Origin: JBARDN01 sp050736695
GTDB taxonomy: Bacteria > Desulfobacterota > Binatia > Binatales > Binataceae
Direction of reading: 5' to 3'
DNA: 64,000 nt
Assembly (NCBI GenBank): GCA_050736695.1
Contig: JBOHWH010000135.1
Location: 1-64,000, forward strand
Every line of letters starts with the position of its first letter. The stretch's first letter is position 1. This document shows positions 7,715 to 16,739 of the stretch, one piece after another. Below the pieces are notes generated by a model. That model was not told the DNA's origin and did not search any database. It saw only the letters and a program-made list of their open reading frames with translations. A program made the translations under genes and the position numbers.

Positions 7715-7740
7715 TGGTGGAGCAGAAGGGATTTGAACCC
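7704..7740 (-). repeat. att-like 37-bp repeat (right, within tRNA-Ala)
   Basis: This is the exact duplicate of 1329-1365, covering the tRNA-Ala T arm, acceptor strand and CCA plus 11 trailer bases. It marks the right boundary of the putative island. Confidence 0.8.
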
Positions 7741-7790
7741 TCGACCCCCACGTTGCGAACGTGGTGCTCTCCCAACTGAGCTACTGCCCC
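7715..7790 (-). tRNA. tRNA-Ala (CGC)
   Basis: The minus strand folds into a standard cloverleaf. The acceptor strand starts GGGGCAG and pairs with CTGCTCC before A-CCA (CCA encoded). The D arm reads AGCTCAGTTGGGAGAGC, the anticodon loop is TTCGCAA between CCACG and CGTGG, and the T loop is GTTCAAATC. The anticodon CGC reads the GCG Ala codon. The 3' end is the target of the putative island. Confidence 0.97.
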
Positions 7791-7815
7791 ATCAATGTGC
7801 GGGAGACTGGATTGA

Positions 7816-8682
7816 TTATGACGCCAGAATCGTCTGCAAGTAAGAACGCAACCTAGCAGCCAGATCGGGACGTTTCAACCCGAAGCCGACCTGCGCCACG
7901 ATGAACCCTACTCGGTCGCCAAGATCGTAGCGAACTCCCTCGAACTCGTAGCCGTAGAGCTTGCGCCGGCGCGCCAGCGCCATCAGCGCGTCAGTCAATT
8001 GGATCTCGCCGCCCGCGCCCGGTTTTCCCGACGCAAGCAAATCAAAAATATCGGGCGTCAGTACGTAGCGTCCCATGATCGCGAGGTCGCTCGGCGCCTT
8101 GTCGATCGACGGCTTTTCGACCATCCCGCTTAGCTCGTAGAGCCTTTCGCCGGCGGGCTTCGCCGCGACGATGCCGTACTTCGGAATCTCGCTGCGCGCG
8201 ACCTTGAGCAGCGCGACCACCGGCGCATCTTTCGCGTCGGCCGCCGCGATCATCTGCCCAAGGCACGGACGCGGACAATCGAAAATGTCGTCGGGCAGCA
8301 TCACGGCGAACGGTTCGTCGCCGATCGCCTTGCGCGCCTGCAGCACCGCATGGCCAAGTCCAAGCGGCTTGGCCTGCTCGACGGCGGTAAATTGTGCGAG
8401 CGTGTTGGTGCGGCGCACCAACTCCAGAATCTCGTGCTTGCCGCGATCTTCGAGATGCTGCTCGAGTTCGAGCGCGACCTTAAAATGATCGAGCACCATC
8501 GTGCGGCCCGGAGCAACCACGACGTAGATATCGCGGATTCCGGAGGCCACCGCCTCTTCGGCTACCACCTGGATCGCCGGCGTATCGATCACCGGCAGGA
8601 TTTCCTTGGGGATCACCTTCGACGCGGGCAGCATCCGCGTGCCCAACCCGGCCGCGACGATAATCGCCTTGGTGATTTTCAT
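7816..8682 (-). CDS. galU: UTP--glucose-1-phosphate uridylyltransferase
   Basis: The product (288 residues) is the cytosolic enzyme that makes UDP-glucose from UTP and glucose-1-phosphate for envelope polysaccharides. The nucleotide-binding start KAIIVAAGLGTRMLPASKVIPKEILPV is complete. The catalytic regions FAVMLPDDI (Asp-Asp metal site), VEKP and GRYVLTPDIFDLL follow in order, ending with GVRYDLGDRVGF, which is diagnostic for GalU. It ends 25 bases from tRNA-Ala and lies downstream of the DksA-like gene on the same strand, with 27 bases between them. Confidence 0.96.
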   Translation of the reverse strand: MKITKAIIVAAGLGTRMLPASKVIPKEILPVIDTPAIQVVAEEAVASGIRDIYVVVAPGRTMVLDHFKVALELEQHLEDRGKHEILELVRRTNTLAQFTAVEQAKPLGLGHAVLQARKAIGDEPFAVMLPDDIFDCPRPCLGQMIAAADAKDAPVVALLKVARSEIPKYGIVAAKPAGERLYELSGMVEKPSIDKAPSDLAIMGRYVLTPDIFDLLASGKPGAGGEIQLTDALMALARRRKLYGYEFEGVRYDLGDRVGFIVAQVGFGLKRPDLAARLRSYLQTILAS

Positions 8683-8709
8683 GGAACGAATTGTGCGCGC
8701 GGGCGCGCG

Positions 8710-9087
8710 TCAGGTCTGGCGCTCGCGCGCTTCCTGCGCGGATTTGCATCCGATGCAGAGCGTGGTGACGGGACGCGCGCGCAGCCGCTCAGTGCCGATC
8801 TCGCCGCCGCATTCCTCGCAACGCCCGTAGCTGCCGTCTTCGATGCGGGCGAACGCCTCTTCGATCTTGCTCAAAAGCTTGCGCTCGCGATCGCGCATCC
8901 GGAGCAGAAAATTGCGATCCGACTCGAGCGAAGCGCGGTCGGTCGGGTCAGCGAAGGCCTCTTCAGGGCCACTGTTCATTGAGCCGACAGCGCGATCGGC
9001 CTCGACCAGGATTTCGATCTTTCGATCTTCGAGCAGTTTTCGGAAAAGCTTGAGGTCTCTTTGCCTCATTGGTGTTTGTTTCGGCAT
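8710..9087 (-). CDS. DksA/TraR-type Zn-finger transcription factor
   Basis: This 125-residue protein has the DksA layout. A charged coiled coil (about 10-85) includes ADPTDRASLESDRNFLLRMRDRERKLLSKIEEAF. A C4 Zn finger (CEECGGEIGTERLRARPVTTLC-x2-C) forms the C-terminal part. Such proteins enter the RNA polymerase secondary channel and usually act with ppGpp. The ATG at 9087 is chosen because the in-frame extension to 9141 runs into the divergent larC start. Whether it is the true DksA or a paralogue cannot be told here. Confidence 0.9.
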   Translation of the reverse strand: MPKQTPMRQRDLKLFRKLLEDRKIEILVEADRAVGSMNSGPEEAFADPTDRASLESDRNFLLRMRDRERKLLSKIEEAFARIEDGSYGRCEECGGEIGTERLRARPVTTLCIGCKSAQEARERQT

Positions 9088-9139
9088 GAGCCGAGTTCCC
9101 GATTCTATCGGCACCCTGATAGCATGTAAAGCTCGAACC

Positions 9140-10354
9140 ATGAGAACCGCATATCTGGACGCCTTTTCCGGCCTCAGCGGCGATATGATCGTCGGCGCGA
9201 TCCTCGACTGCGGCGCGGATTTCGCCGAACTCGAACGCGCGATCGCGTCGCTTTCGCTGACCGGTTACCAATTATCGCATCGCCGCCGCGTGCTCTCAGG
9301 CATCTCGGCGATCAAATTTGAAGTCGAGGTAGCAGAGCGGCAGCCCGAGCGCCATTTCGGCGCGATTCGCGCGATGATCGAAAACGCCGCGGCGCTGGCC
9401 GAACCGGTGCGGCGCCGCGCGATCGCGATTTTCCAGGTTCTTGCGGACGCTGAAGCGAAAATTCACAACACCACTCCCGACGAAGTTCATTTTCATGAGG
9501 TCGGCGCGGCCGATTCGATTATCGATATTGTTGGCGCCGCGTGGGGACTCGAACATCTGGAGGTCGGTGACGTGATCGTGTCTCCGCTGCCTGCCGGAGC
9601 CGGGTTCACACGCTCGCAGCACGGGATCATTCCCGTGCCTGCTCCGGCGACCGCCGAACTGCTCACGGGCTTTCCGGTGCGCCTTGGCGATGGCGCGGCC
9701 GAGATGGTCACGCCGACCGGCGCCGCACTGGTCAAAGCGCTCGCGCGGCCGGCCACGCTTCCATTGAATTTCGAGATTGAAAAAATCGGATACGGCGCCG
9801 GCTCACGCACGCTCGACGATCGGCCCAACGTGCTGCGCATGATGCTTGGCCGGGAGCATTCGGATTTTGAGAGCGATGAGATGATCGAAATCGCCGCGAA
9901 TATCGACGACCTGAATCCGCAGATTTACGATCACGTGATGGAGCGCCTGTTCGGCGCGGGCGCGCGCGACGTGATGCTCACGCCCGCGCTGATGAAAAAA
10001 GGGCGGCCCGCCGTGACGCTCGGCGTCATTGCCGAGGCTGCGGATCGCGACAAGCTGGCGCGGATAATCTTCGACGAAACCTCGACTATCGGGCTGCGCT
10101 TTCATCCGATCTCGCGCCTGAAACTGCATCGCGAGATCAAGGAAGTCGAAACTCGCTTCGGTAAAATTCGGGTGAAGATTTCCGGCGCGCCGCCGCAGCC
10201 GCATTCCCACCCTCACGCGTATCCTCATTCGCACGCGCAGGTTACGATCTCGCCCGAGTATGACGATTGCCGCCACGCCGCGATCAAGCACGGCGTCGCG
10301 CTGCGGGTCGTGATGGACGAAGCGCGCGAGGCTGCCCGGGCGAAATTCGGGTAA
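9140..10354 (+). CDS. larC: Nickel pincer cofactor biosynthesis protein LarC
   Basis: This 404-residue protein inserts nickel into the pyridinium dithiocarboxylate cofactor used by lactate racemase-type enzymes. The start MRTAYLDAFSGLSGDMIVGA and the block VHFHEVGAADSIIDIVGA are the LarC signatures, and a His-rich segment near residues 353-367 (HSHPHAYPHSH) fits metal handling. An in-frame extension upstream to 8843 overlaps the opposite DksA-like gene and is rejected. No larB, larE or larA is adjacent, so partners must be elsewhere. It is followed by queE 29 bases on. Confidence 0.93.
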   Translation: MRTAYLDAFSGLSGDMIVGAILDCGADFAELERAIASLSLTGYQLSHRRRVLSGISAIKFEVEVAERQPERHFGAIRAMIENAAALAEPVRRRAIAIFQVLADAEAKIHNTTPDEVHFHEVGAADSIIDIVGAAWGLEHLEVGDVIVSPLPAGAGFTRSQHGIIPVPAPATAELLTGFPVRLGDGAAEMVTPTGAALVKALARPATLPLNFEIEKIGYGAGSRTLDDRPNVLRMMLGREHSDFESDEMIEIAANIDDLNPQIYDHVMERLFGAGARDVMLTPALMKKGRPAVTLGVIAEAADRDKLARIIFDETSTIGLRFHPISRLKLHREIKEVETRFGKIRVKISGAPPQPHSHPHAYPHSHAQVTISPEYDDCRHAAIKHGVALRVVMDEAREAARAKFG

Positions 10355-10383
10355 ATGGCGGATGACTCTTCGATAATTCTCCC

Positions 10384-11037
10384 ATGATTTCCGATCGGCT
10401 CAATATCAGCGAGATTTTTTACAGCATCCAGGGCGAATCCACGCACGCGGGCCGTCCTTGTGTGTTTGTGCGTCTTACAGGATGCAACCTGCGCTGCCGG
10501 TGGTGCGACACCGCGTACGCGTTTTACGGCGGACAGCGGATGACGATCGAAGAGGTCGCCGCCGCAGCCGCGCGCCATCGATGCAACCTGATCGAGATTA
10601 CCGGCGGCGAACCACTCCTGCAGGAGGGAGTCTATCCGCTAATCGACGCGCTGCTCGCCGCGGGCGACACGGTGATGATCGAAACCTCGGGCGCGTCGAA
10701 CATCAGCCGCCTCGATCCGCGCGTGATCAAAATCATGGACCTGAAATGCCCCGGCAGCGGCGAGTCGGAGCGCAACCTGTGGAGCAATCTCGATCATCTG
10801 ACCGCGCACGACGAGATCAAGTTCGTCGTCGCCAATCGCGCCGACTACGAATGGGCGCGCAACGCGATCATCACCGGCGATCTCGCCACGCGCGTGAATG
10901 CGTTGCTCATCAGCCCCGCCTTCGGCGAAATGGATCCCGCCGCACTAGCAGAATGGATCCTCGAAGATCGCCTCCCTGCGCGGATGCAACTGCAAATGCA
11001 CAAACACATCTGGAGTCCCAACACCCGCGGCGTATGA
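10384..11037 (+). CDS. queE: 7-carboxy-7-deazaguanine synthase
   Basis: This 217-residue radical-SAM enzyme of the queuosine pathway converts carboxytetrahydropterin to 7-carboxy-7-deazaguanine. It starts ISEIFYSIQGESTHAGRPCVFVRLTGCN, with the [4Fe-4S] cluster motif C34-x3-C38-x2-C41 in CNLRCRWCDT. EITGGEPLLQ is the SAM-binding GGE motif. The length is normal. It lies close behind larC on the same strand. No other queuosine gene is visible in the window. Confidence 0.95.
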   Translation: MISDRLNISEIFYSIQGESTHAGRPCVFVRLTGCNLRCRWCDTAYAFYGGQRMTIEEVAAAAARHRCNLIEITGGEPLLQEGVYPLIDALLAAGDTVMIETSGASNISRLDPRVIKIMDLKCPGSGESERNLWSNLDHLTAHDEIKFVVANRADYEWARNAIITGDLATRVNALLISPAFGEMDPAALAEWILEDRLPARMQLQMHKHIWSPNTRGV

Positions 11038-11187
11038 ACTCCGGGTCTCGCAAACGATTACGGTTTTTTCGGGCGCATTGTCACGGTCACTATCAGTACG
11101 TCCTCAAGTGCGTCGCTCTTTGCCGGAGCCTAACATTTATCGTGGCGGGATTTGATCGCCATCACGGATCGACTAGGCTTGGGCGTT

Positions 11188-11511
11188 ATGCCGGGGCCGA
11201 CGCTCAATGATGTACTTCCGGATCTGCTCGAGGAGATGGTTTTTCTGCTGAAGCAGCAGGGGGCCAATCCGCTCGAGGGGCCTTTGCGCGCGCTCACGAT
11301 CGAGTCGGTATGCGACTGCGGCGATGAGAATTGCGCGAGCTTCGCGACCGCATCTGAAGTCAAAGTCGCGAACTATGTTGAGTTGGCGACGACGGAAGGG
11401 CAGCTCATTCTCGATCTCAACGATCGCGACGAGATCTGTTTCGTCGAGGTGCTGGGGCGCCCCGACGTCAAATACCTGCTCGAAGAATTTTACGATTCCG
11501 CGCGACGGTAG
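11188..11511 (+). CDS. Hypothetical protein
   Basis: This 107-residue acidic protein is not assigned to a family. It has an N-terminal helix (DVLPDLLEEMVFLLKQQG), a short Cys cluster (CDCGDENCASF), and a C-terminal EVLGRPDVKYLLEEFYD. The coding character is good: third positions are GC-rich. A TTG at 11152 would add 12 residues; ATG 11188 is taken as the simpler start, but neither has a strong ribosome site. Confidence 0.6.
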   Translation: MPGPTLNDVLPDLLEEMVFLLKQQGANPLEGPLRALTIESVCDCGDENCASFATASEVKVANYVELATTEGQLILDLNDRDEICFVEVLGRPDVKYLLEEFYDSARR

Positions 11512-11519
11512 TCGGCGGT

Positions 11520-12413
11520 TCAGCCGCTTGCCGCGCGCGAGCGCGGAGCGCGGAACTGCTCGGCGAAAGCCAGAACTTCGGCCGCGACCTGCTCCTTTTC
11601 GCTATCGACGGTAATCACGTGATAGCTCTCTTCCAGGATCACGCAGCGCTTCTCCGCGCTGCCGAGATGCTTCATCACGAAGTTTACGTTGCGCTCCATC
11701 GGACAGGTGTGATCGAGCCGCGAATGTATCAGCAGCGCGGGCTGGGTTATGCGCTGGAGGCGGCGGCGCACAATCTTCGACAGGTCGAGCAAGTTAATCG
11801 GACCCGAGATCGGAAACAGATGCGTGGTCGGATGAATGCGGCGCGCGGCGGCGTCGTGAATATCGGAATCGCCCGGGCTGTAAAGATATAGCTGACGGGA
11901 GATTCGGCCCAGCCGTTGGACCATTCTCAGCAGGAGCGTCGTTGAGCGCGGCAGATAAAACGCCGGCGCCAGCATCGAGATTCCCGCGACCGCTTCGCGT
12001 TGATCCATCGCAAGACGCGCGGCCAGCACCGCGCCGGCCGACAAACCCACCACGATATTCGGGTCGCCGTATTGGCGCAGATCCTCGAAGCCTTGCACCA
12101 CGCTTTCGTACCAGTTGTCGTAGTTCGCCGCACCGAGTTCTTCGGGCGCTCCCGCGTGTCCAGCAAGGCGCACGCCGCGGACGCGGATTCCCGCAGCCGT
12201 CATCCGCTCGCCGAGCCATCGCATTTCATACGGGGTCCCGGTCAGGCCATGGATCAGCAGGGCGCTCAGGCCGTCGCCGGGGAAAAAAAAATCGCGTTTG
12301 TCGGCGCAACCGGAAATCTGCGCGGAAGATAATTGGCCGGGCGCATTCTGCCCGGACGCCATCTGCGACGGAGGTTCGTCGTCGGAAGATATGATTTGAT
12401 CGGAAGATTTCAT
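11520..12413 (-). CDS. Alpha/beta hydrolase, carboxylesterase type
   Basis: This 297-residue protein has an Est30- or monoglyceride-lipase-like fold. ALLIHGLTGTPYEMRWLGE carries the oxyanion HG motif. VVGLSAGAVLAARLA has the nucleophile Ser in GLSAG. HSRLDHTCP supplies the acid Asp and EESYHVITVD the His. The first 35 residues are Ser- and Gln-rich and low complexity. ATG 12413 is used because the frame upstream to 12608 runs into the ppiD gene. It follows ppiD on the same strand, 45 bases apart. The natural ester is unknown. Confidence 0.87.
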   Translation of the reverse strand: MKSSDQIISSDDEPPSQMASGQNAPGQLSSAQISGCADKRDFFFPGDGLSALLIHGLTGTPYEMRWLGERMTAAGIRVRGVRLAGHAGAPEELGAANYDNWYESVVQGFEDLRQYGDPNIVVGLSAGAVLAARLAMDQREAVAGISMLAPAFYLPRSTTLLLRMVQRLGRISRQLYLYSPGDSDIHDAAARRIHPTTHLFPISGPINLLDLSKIVRRRLQRITQPALLIHSRLDHTCPMERNVNFVMKHLGSAEKRCVILEESYHVITVDSEKEQVAAEVLAFAEQFRAPRSRAASG

Positions 12414-12457
12414 TTGAGATGATCGATTTTCCCGAAGAGTTCTCTTTGGAGGCCGCG

Positions 12458-14377
12458 CTACATCGACGCTTGGGTTGACGCGCCCAACTGATCGGCATGA
12501 ATCACGATATCGGCCTGCGTGCGCAACTGATCGAGAAATTGGGTCCAGACCTCCGCGCGGCGATGCTGCAGGAAATCGTCGGTGAAGGCCTGCTTTGCGC
12601 TCGTCCATTGCTCATCGTCCGGATCGGCGCGCGAAGTTACTTCGAAGATGAACGCGTTGCCGTCCTGCTCCATCACGTTTGGAATCAAACCGGGAACAGT
12701 GGCGACGGTTCCGGCCGCGTCAGTGACTTCAGGGAACTGGCCGATTCCGAGGATCGAGTGGGTCGCGCGCTCGAAGGGCTCGACATTATGCACGGTGAGC
12801 TTGTTCGCCGCCGCGATCTTCTGCAAATCGCCGGGTGTCTTGATTTGCGCGATAAGCTTTTCGGCCTGCTTGTGCGCGGCGATCTCGGAATACGAGCGGA
12901 TGTAAGCCTGGCGCACGGTCGTGGCGATATCCTTCAGCGGCGGAATGTGCGCCGGCGTTTTTTCGAGCACTTTGATCAGGTAGGGCGCGTCCTGTTCGGG
13001 AACCGCGCGGACCTGGCCCTTGTCCAGACTGAGCGCCGCTTCGGCCAGCTTCTGATCCTGGCCAATACCGGCAATCGCCTCGCCCTTCGCGAACGGCGGC
13101 GGCGTGGCCACGTCCATACCGCGCTTCTTCGCGATGTCCGGCAAGTCGGCGCCCCCGAGCGCCGCAGTCAAATCTTCGTCGATCGCCTCGCGCGCGAGGC
13201 GCGTGCCTGTATGCCTGCGAAGCTCGTCGATAATTTTGGGGCGCGCCTCGGCCAGCGTGTCGGTATGCGCGGGCGTGAACGATTCGAGCTTGACGACGTG
13301 GTAACCGAACTTGGTCTCGATCACGAGAATCTCACCGGGCTTCATCTTGAACACGGCGTCCTCGAACGGCTTGATCATCTGGCCGCGTCCGAACGAACCC
13401 AAATCGCCACCGTGATCTTTATTCGACGTATCGTCGGAATACTTCGCGGCGAGCTTGCTAAAATCCGCACCCTTGGCCTGCGCCTGCTTCAAGATGTCGT
13501 CGGCCTTGGCCTTGGCCGCGGCCTTCTCTTGCGGGGTTGCGCCTTCGGGCACCGCAATCAGGATATGACGCGCGTGTGCCATATCCGGATGGGTGAAACG
13601 GCTGGCAAAATTGGATTTGTAGTAGCTCTCGATTTCCTTGTCCGAAGGCGTGTACTTCGCCGCGAGCGTCAGCGGCAGGTAGTGGATGAGCATGATCTTG
13701 ACGCGCTCGGGCTCGCGGAAGTCTTCGGCGTGAGCGCTGTAGAAATCGGCGATCTGCTTGCCGGTCGGATTAATCGTGGAGGTGAAGTCATTCCATGGGA
13801 ATTCAAGGTACGCGAGTCCGACCTTCTGATAGCGCAGGTTGAACGCGTGGCGAACTTCGCGATCGCTGGCCTGCACGCCCTGATCGACCATCTGCTGAAG
13901 GGTGTCCTGGGTCATCTCCGTGCGCATCGAAGATTCGAACTCCGCCGGCATCATCCCGCGCTCGCGCAGCACTTCCTGGTATTGCTCGAAGTCGAACTGG
14001 CCGTTTGCCTGGAAGCTGGGCAGCGTCGCGATCTTCTGCTGCAACTCCGCGTCGCTGACGTGGATTCCCAGATGCATCGCCTCGATCGCGATGAGCCGGT
14101 TTTCGATGATCCGGTCCAGCGCTTCCTGGCGCAGATTCATGCTCCTGATGACCGCGGTCGCATTCGCGCCGTACATCTGTTGGATGATCTGCTGCAGTTG
14201 TTCCGATTCCTTGTCCACGTCATTGGCGAGAATACGATTGCCGTTCACCGACGCCACCGGATGCACCTGCGCAAAAAAGCCGGTGCCGATTCCCCAGAAT
14301 CCGAAGATGATTGTGATCAGAATAAGTATTGTCCGCGTAACCCACGAGTAGGCGTGGCGGCGCATCAAATCGAGCAT
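12458..14377 (-). CDS. ppiD: Periplasmic folding chaperone / peptidylprolyl isomerase PpiD-like
   Basis: This 639-residue protein has a single N-terminal membrane anchor (ILILITIIFGFWGIGTGFF, about 17-36), a SurA-like chaperone region to about 230, and one parvulin domain at about 260-360 (HARHILIAVPEG, DLGSFGRGQMIKPFEDAVFKM, GYHVVKLE). A second large C-terminal region completes the PpiD layout. It would assist outer-membrane and periplasmic protein folding at the inner-membrane surface. The size agrees with PpiD (about 620). Confidence 0.92.
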   Translation of the reverse strand: MLDLMRRHAYSWVTRTILILITIIFGFWGIGTGFFAQVHPVASVNGNRILANDVDKESEQLQQIIQQMYGANATAVIRSMNLRQEALDRIIENRLIAIEAMHLGIHVSDAELQQKIATLPSFQANGQFDFEQYQEVLRERGMMPAEFESSMRTEMTQDTLQQMVDQGVQASDREVRHAFNLRYQKVGLAYLEFPWNDFTSTINPTGKQIADFYSAHAEDFREPERVKIMLIHYLPLTLAAKYTPSDKEIESYYKSNFASRFTHPDMAHARHILIAVPEGATPQEKAAAKAKADDILKQAQAKGADFSKLAAKYSDDTSNKDHGGDLGSFGRGQMIKPFEDAVFKMKPGEILVIETKFGYHVVKLESFTPAHTDTLAEARPKIIDELRRHTGTRLAREAIDEDLTAALGGADLPDIAKKRGMDVATPPPFAKGEAIAGIGQDQKLAEAALSLDKGQVRAVPEQDAPYLIKVLEKTPAHIPPLKDIATTVRQAYIRSYSEIAAHKQAEKLIAQIKTPGDLQKIAAANKLTVHNVEPFERATHSILGIGQFPEVTDAAGTVATVPGLIPNVMEQDGNAFIFEVTSRADPDDEQWTSAKQAFTDDFLQHRRAEVWTQFLDQLRTQADIVIHADQLGASTQASM

Positions 14378-14787
14378 AGCGGCCTAATCATATCCAAGCG
14401 GCGTTTCGGTGCGCAATTGCGTGGGTGCAAGTCAGTCGGTCCGTCGCGCGCAGTGGCTTCGTCCTTGACCCGATTCCCGATAGCGCTTTCGGCGGAATCG
14501 AGCCCAATTCCCAGAGCCGTGGCCCGATTTCGAGCCGCGACGCCATTTCGGGTGAGGCCAAGCCGCGAAAAAGATCGCTTTTTCTTGGACTTTGCTTGAT
14601 TGTCCCGGCGGGCATCTGTTACCCTCGTGGCCGGGGCGATGGGTGGACGGGGAGCCGGTTTTCCGCCTGATCCGGATGCTATCTTGAGCTACGGCGTACC
14701 TCGTCCAAGGGGTGTTGGACGACGTAAAGTTCGGATTCTGGCGCGAGTCTTTAGCGCTGCGCAGGCATAATCCAAGGACAAAATTCA
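14378..14787. other. Divergent promoter region between ppiD and mreB
   Basis: This 410-base spacer separates two divergent genes and must hold the promoters for ppiD and for the mre operon. No gene or structured RNA is recognised, and no confident -35/-10 pair can be read. Confidence 0.5.
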
Positions 14788-15828
14788 GTGGTTCTCAATT
14801 CGATTTTCGGCTGGTTCTCCAACGATCTCGCGATCGATCTCGGCACCGCCAACACGCTGGTCTACGTCAAGAGCGAAGGCATTATCTGCAACGAGCCTTC
14901 GGTCGTCGCCGTCCAGCGTGATTCGCGCGGCGCGCGGCGTATTCTCGCGATTGGAGCCGAGGCGAAGCGGATGGTGGGGCGTACGCCCGGATCGATCACC
15001 GCGATTCGTCCGCTGCGCGACGGCGTGATCGCCGACTTCGAAATCACGGAGAACATGCTCCGCTACTTCATCCAGAAGGCGCATTCGGGCAAGACGCTGG
15101 TGCGGCCGCGGCCGCGGGTGGTGATCGGCGTGCCGTTCGGAATTACCGCGGTGGAAAAGCGCGCGGTCCGTGAATCGGCTGAATCGGCGGGCGCGCGCGA
15201 GGTTTACCTGATCGAGGAACCGATGGCGGCCGCGATCGGCGCGGGCCTGCCCATCACCGAACCGGCCGGCAACATGATCGTCGATATCGGCGGTGGCACC
15301 ACCGAGGTCGCCGTGATCTCGCTCGGCTCGATCGTCTTCCCGCGCTCGGTGCGCGTGGCCGGCGACAAGATGGATGAGGCGATCATCCAGCACATCAAGC
15401 GCAAGTATAATCTGTTGATCGGCGAGCGCACCGCGGAGTTGATCAAGATAACTATCGGCTCGGCCTATCCCGGCAACGAGATCCAAACCATGGAGATCCG
15501 CGGGCGCGACTTGGTGGCCGGTGTGCCCAAGGAAATCGAAATTACTGACGAAGAAATCCGCGAGGCGCTCCAGGAGCCCGTGCGCCAGATTATTGAATCG
15601 GTCCGGATCGCACTCGAGCGCACACCCCCGGAACTGGCTTCCGACATCATGGACAAGGGCATCATGCTCGCAGGTGGCGGCGCGCTGTTGCGCAACCTCG
15701 ACGTGCTCTTGCGCGAGGAGACTGGTCTGCCGGTTACGCTTGCGGAGGATCCTTTGACCGCGGTGGTGATGGGCGCGGGCAAGGCGCTGGACGAACTCTC
15801 CTTGCTGCGCGGCGTCACGGTTGACTAA
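14788..15828 (+). CDS. mreB: Rod shape-determining protein MreB
   Basis: The product (346 residues) is a bacterial actin that forms membrane-bound filaments and positions the elongasome. The phosphate-1 motif LAIDLGTANTLVYVK, phosphate-2 MIVDIGGGTTEVAVISL and the adenosine motif IMLAGGGALLRNL are intact. The start is GTG 14788. It heads the operon mreB-mreC-mreD-mrdA-rodA, all on one strand with short gaps, the standard cell-elongation cluster. Confidence 0.98.
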   Translation: MVLNSIFGWFSNDLAIDLGTANTLVYVKSEGIICNEPSVVAVQRDSRGARRILAIGAEAKRMVGRTPGSITAIRPLRDGVIADFEITENMLRYFIQKAHSGKTLVRPRPRVVIGVPFGITAVEKRAVRESAESAGAREVYLIEEPMAAAIGAGLPITEPAGNMIVDIGGGTTEVAVISLGSIVFPRSVRVAGDKMDEAIIQHIKRKYNLLIGERTAELIKITIGSAYPGNEIQTMEIRGRDLVAGVPKEIEITDEEIREALQEPVRQIIESVRIALERTPPELASDIMDKGIMLAGGGALLRNLDVLLREETGLPVTLAEDPLTAVVMGAGKALDELSLLRGVTVD

Positions 15829-15885
15829 AGCGCTCGCGCGTCCCGCGATGAAGCAGAGCGTTCCCGCGGCTCGGGGCAAAATCAC

Positions 15886-16734
15886 GTGAAAGGCACGTTT
15901 CTGTGGCGCAACCGGGTTGTGTTGACCGCTGGCGTGTTGCTCCTGTTTTCGCTCCATCTATTGACCGCCAGTTTCAGCCGCGGCGACTTGGCCGCCGCGC
16001 CCGCATTCGCGATGCTCGAAGTGATGCGCCCGGTGCAGGCCGCAACGGCGCGGCTGGGCAACGGCGCCTCATCGATCGTCCATGACTACCTGGATCTGGT
16101 CCAAGTGCGCGAAGAAAATACGCGACTGCGCGCGCAGATAGCAGAGCTCAAAGGCGGCCAAACGCGAATCGCAGAGCTTCAGACCGAGAACCGGCACCTT
16201 GCCGCCTTGCTCGAACTCAGAGACGCACTCGGACTAACCGCGGTTGCCGCCAGCGTTATCGGCAGCGACGCCACCGGGCTCTCGCATACTCTCGTCCTCG
16301 GACAGGGATCATCGAGCGGGCTCCGGCCCGGGATGGCGGTGCTGGCAAACCGGGGCGTAGTCGGCAGGATTATCGATACCAGCGAGCATGCGGCGCGCGT
16401 GCTCCTGATCGATGATCATAATTCCGCGCTGGACGGTTTCGACGAACGCTCGCGCGCCCGCGGAATCGTCGCAGGCTTGGTCGATGATGGGATCACCATG
16501 AAGTACGTCGATCGCTCGGAGGATCTGAAGGCGGGCGATACGATTGTGACCTCCGGACTCGACGGAATTTTCCCGCGCGGACTCCTGGTCGGCACTGTCG
16601 CAAGCGTGCATCGCGAAGGCCCGGGCCTGTTTCTTGGTGTGCAGGTGCGTCCCGCGGTTGATTTCCACCAGCTCGAGCAGGTGCTGATCGTCACGCAGCA
16701 GGCGCCCCCGCCGCCACCCGACGTTCGAGGCTAA
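15886..16734 (+). CDS. mreC: Rod shape-determining protein MreC
   Basis: This 282-residue periplasmic scaffold links MreB to PBP2. It has a short cytoplasmic start, one membrane helix (VVLTAGVLLLFSLHLLTASF, about 10-30), a coiled coil (REENTRLRAQIAELKGGQTRIAELQTENR) and two beta-barrel domains with GLRPGMAVLANRGVVGRI. The GTG at 15886 is the start. The C-terminus ends in a short proline run. It is second in the mre operon. Confidence 0.96.
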   Translation: MKGTFLWRNRVVLTAGVLLLFSLHLLTASFSRGDLAAAPAFAMLEVMRPVQAATARLGNGASSIVHDYLDLVQVREENTRLRAQIAELKGGQTRIAELQTENRHLAALLELRDALGLTAVAASVIGSDATGLSHTLVLGQGSSSGLRPGMAVLANRGVVGRIIDTSEHAARVLLIDDHNSALDGFDERSRARGIVAGLVDDGITMKYVDRSEDLKAGDTIVTSGLDGIFPRGLLVGTVASVHREGPGLFLGVQVRPAVDFHQLEQVLIVTQQAPPPPPDVRG

Positions 16735-16739
16735 CCGGC

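Larger units (their letters stand above)
1329..7740. mobile_element. Putative genomic island integrated at tRNA-Ala
   Basis: The interval lies between two exact 37-bp copies of the tRNA-Ala 3' end. It holds accessory genes: a toxin-antitoxin pair, a DNA methylase with a PD-(D/E)XK-like neighbour, a phosphatase-like gene, a MITE, integrase debris and a headless oxidoreductase. Gene density drops from left to right. No intact tyrosine integrase is visible, so the island would be immobile alone. The right end also carries a copy of the trailer repeat (7560-7714), so recombination between two cassette copies is an alternative origin. Confidence 0.65.

Noticed and set aside
10200..10250. His-rich stretch in larC as a separate metal-binding peptide
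   Set aside because: It is in frame within the C-terminal part of LarC and is a normal variable segment of that protein.
12497..14599. 700-codon open frame antisense to ppiD
   Set aside because: The opposite strand encodes a clear SurA/parvulin protein; the long frame is a by-product of GC-rich codon use.
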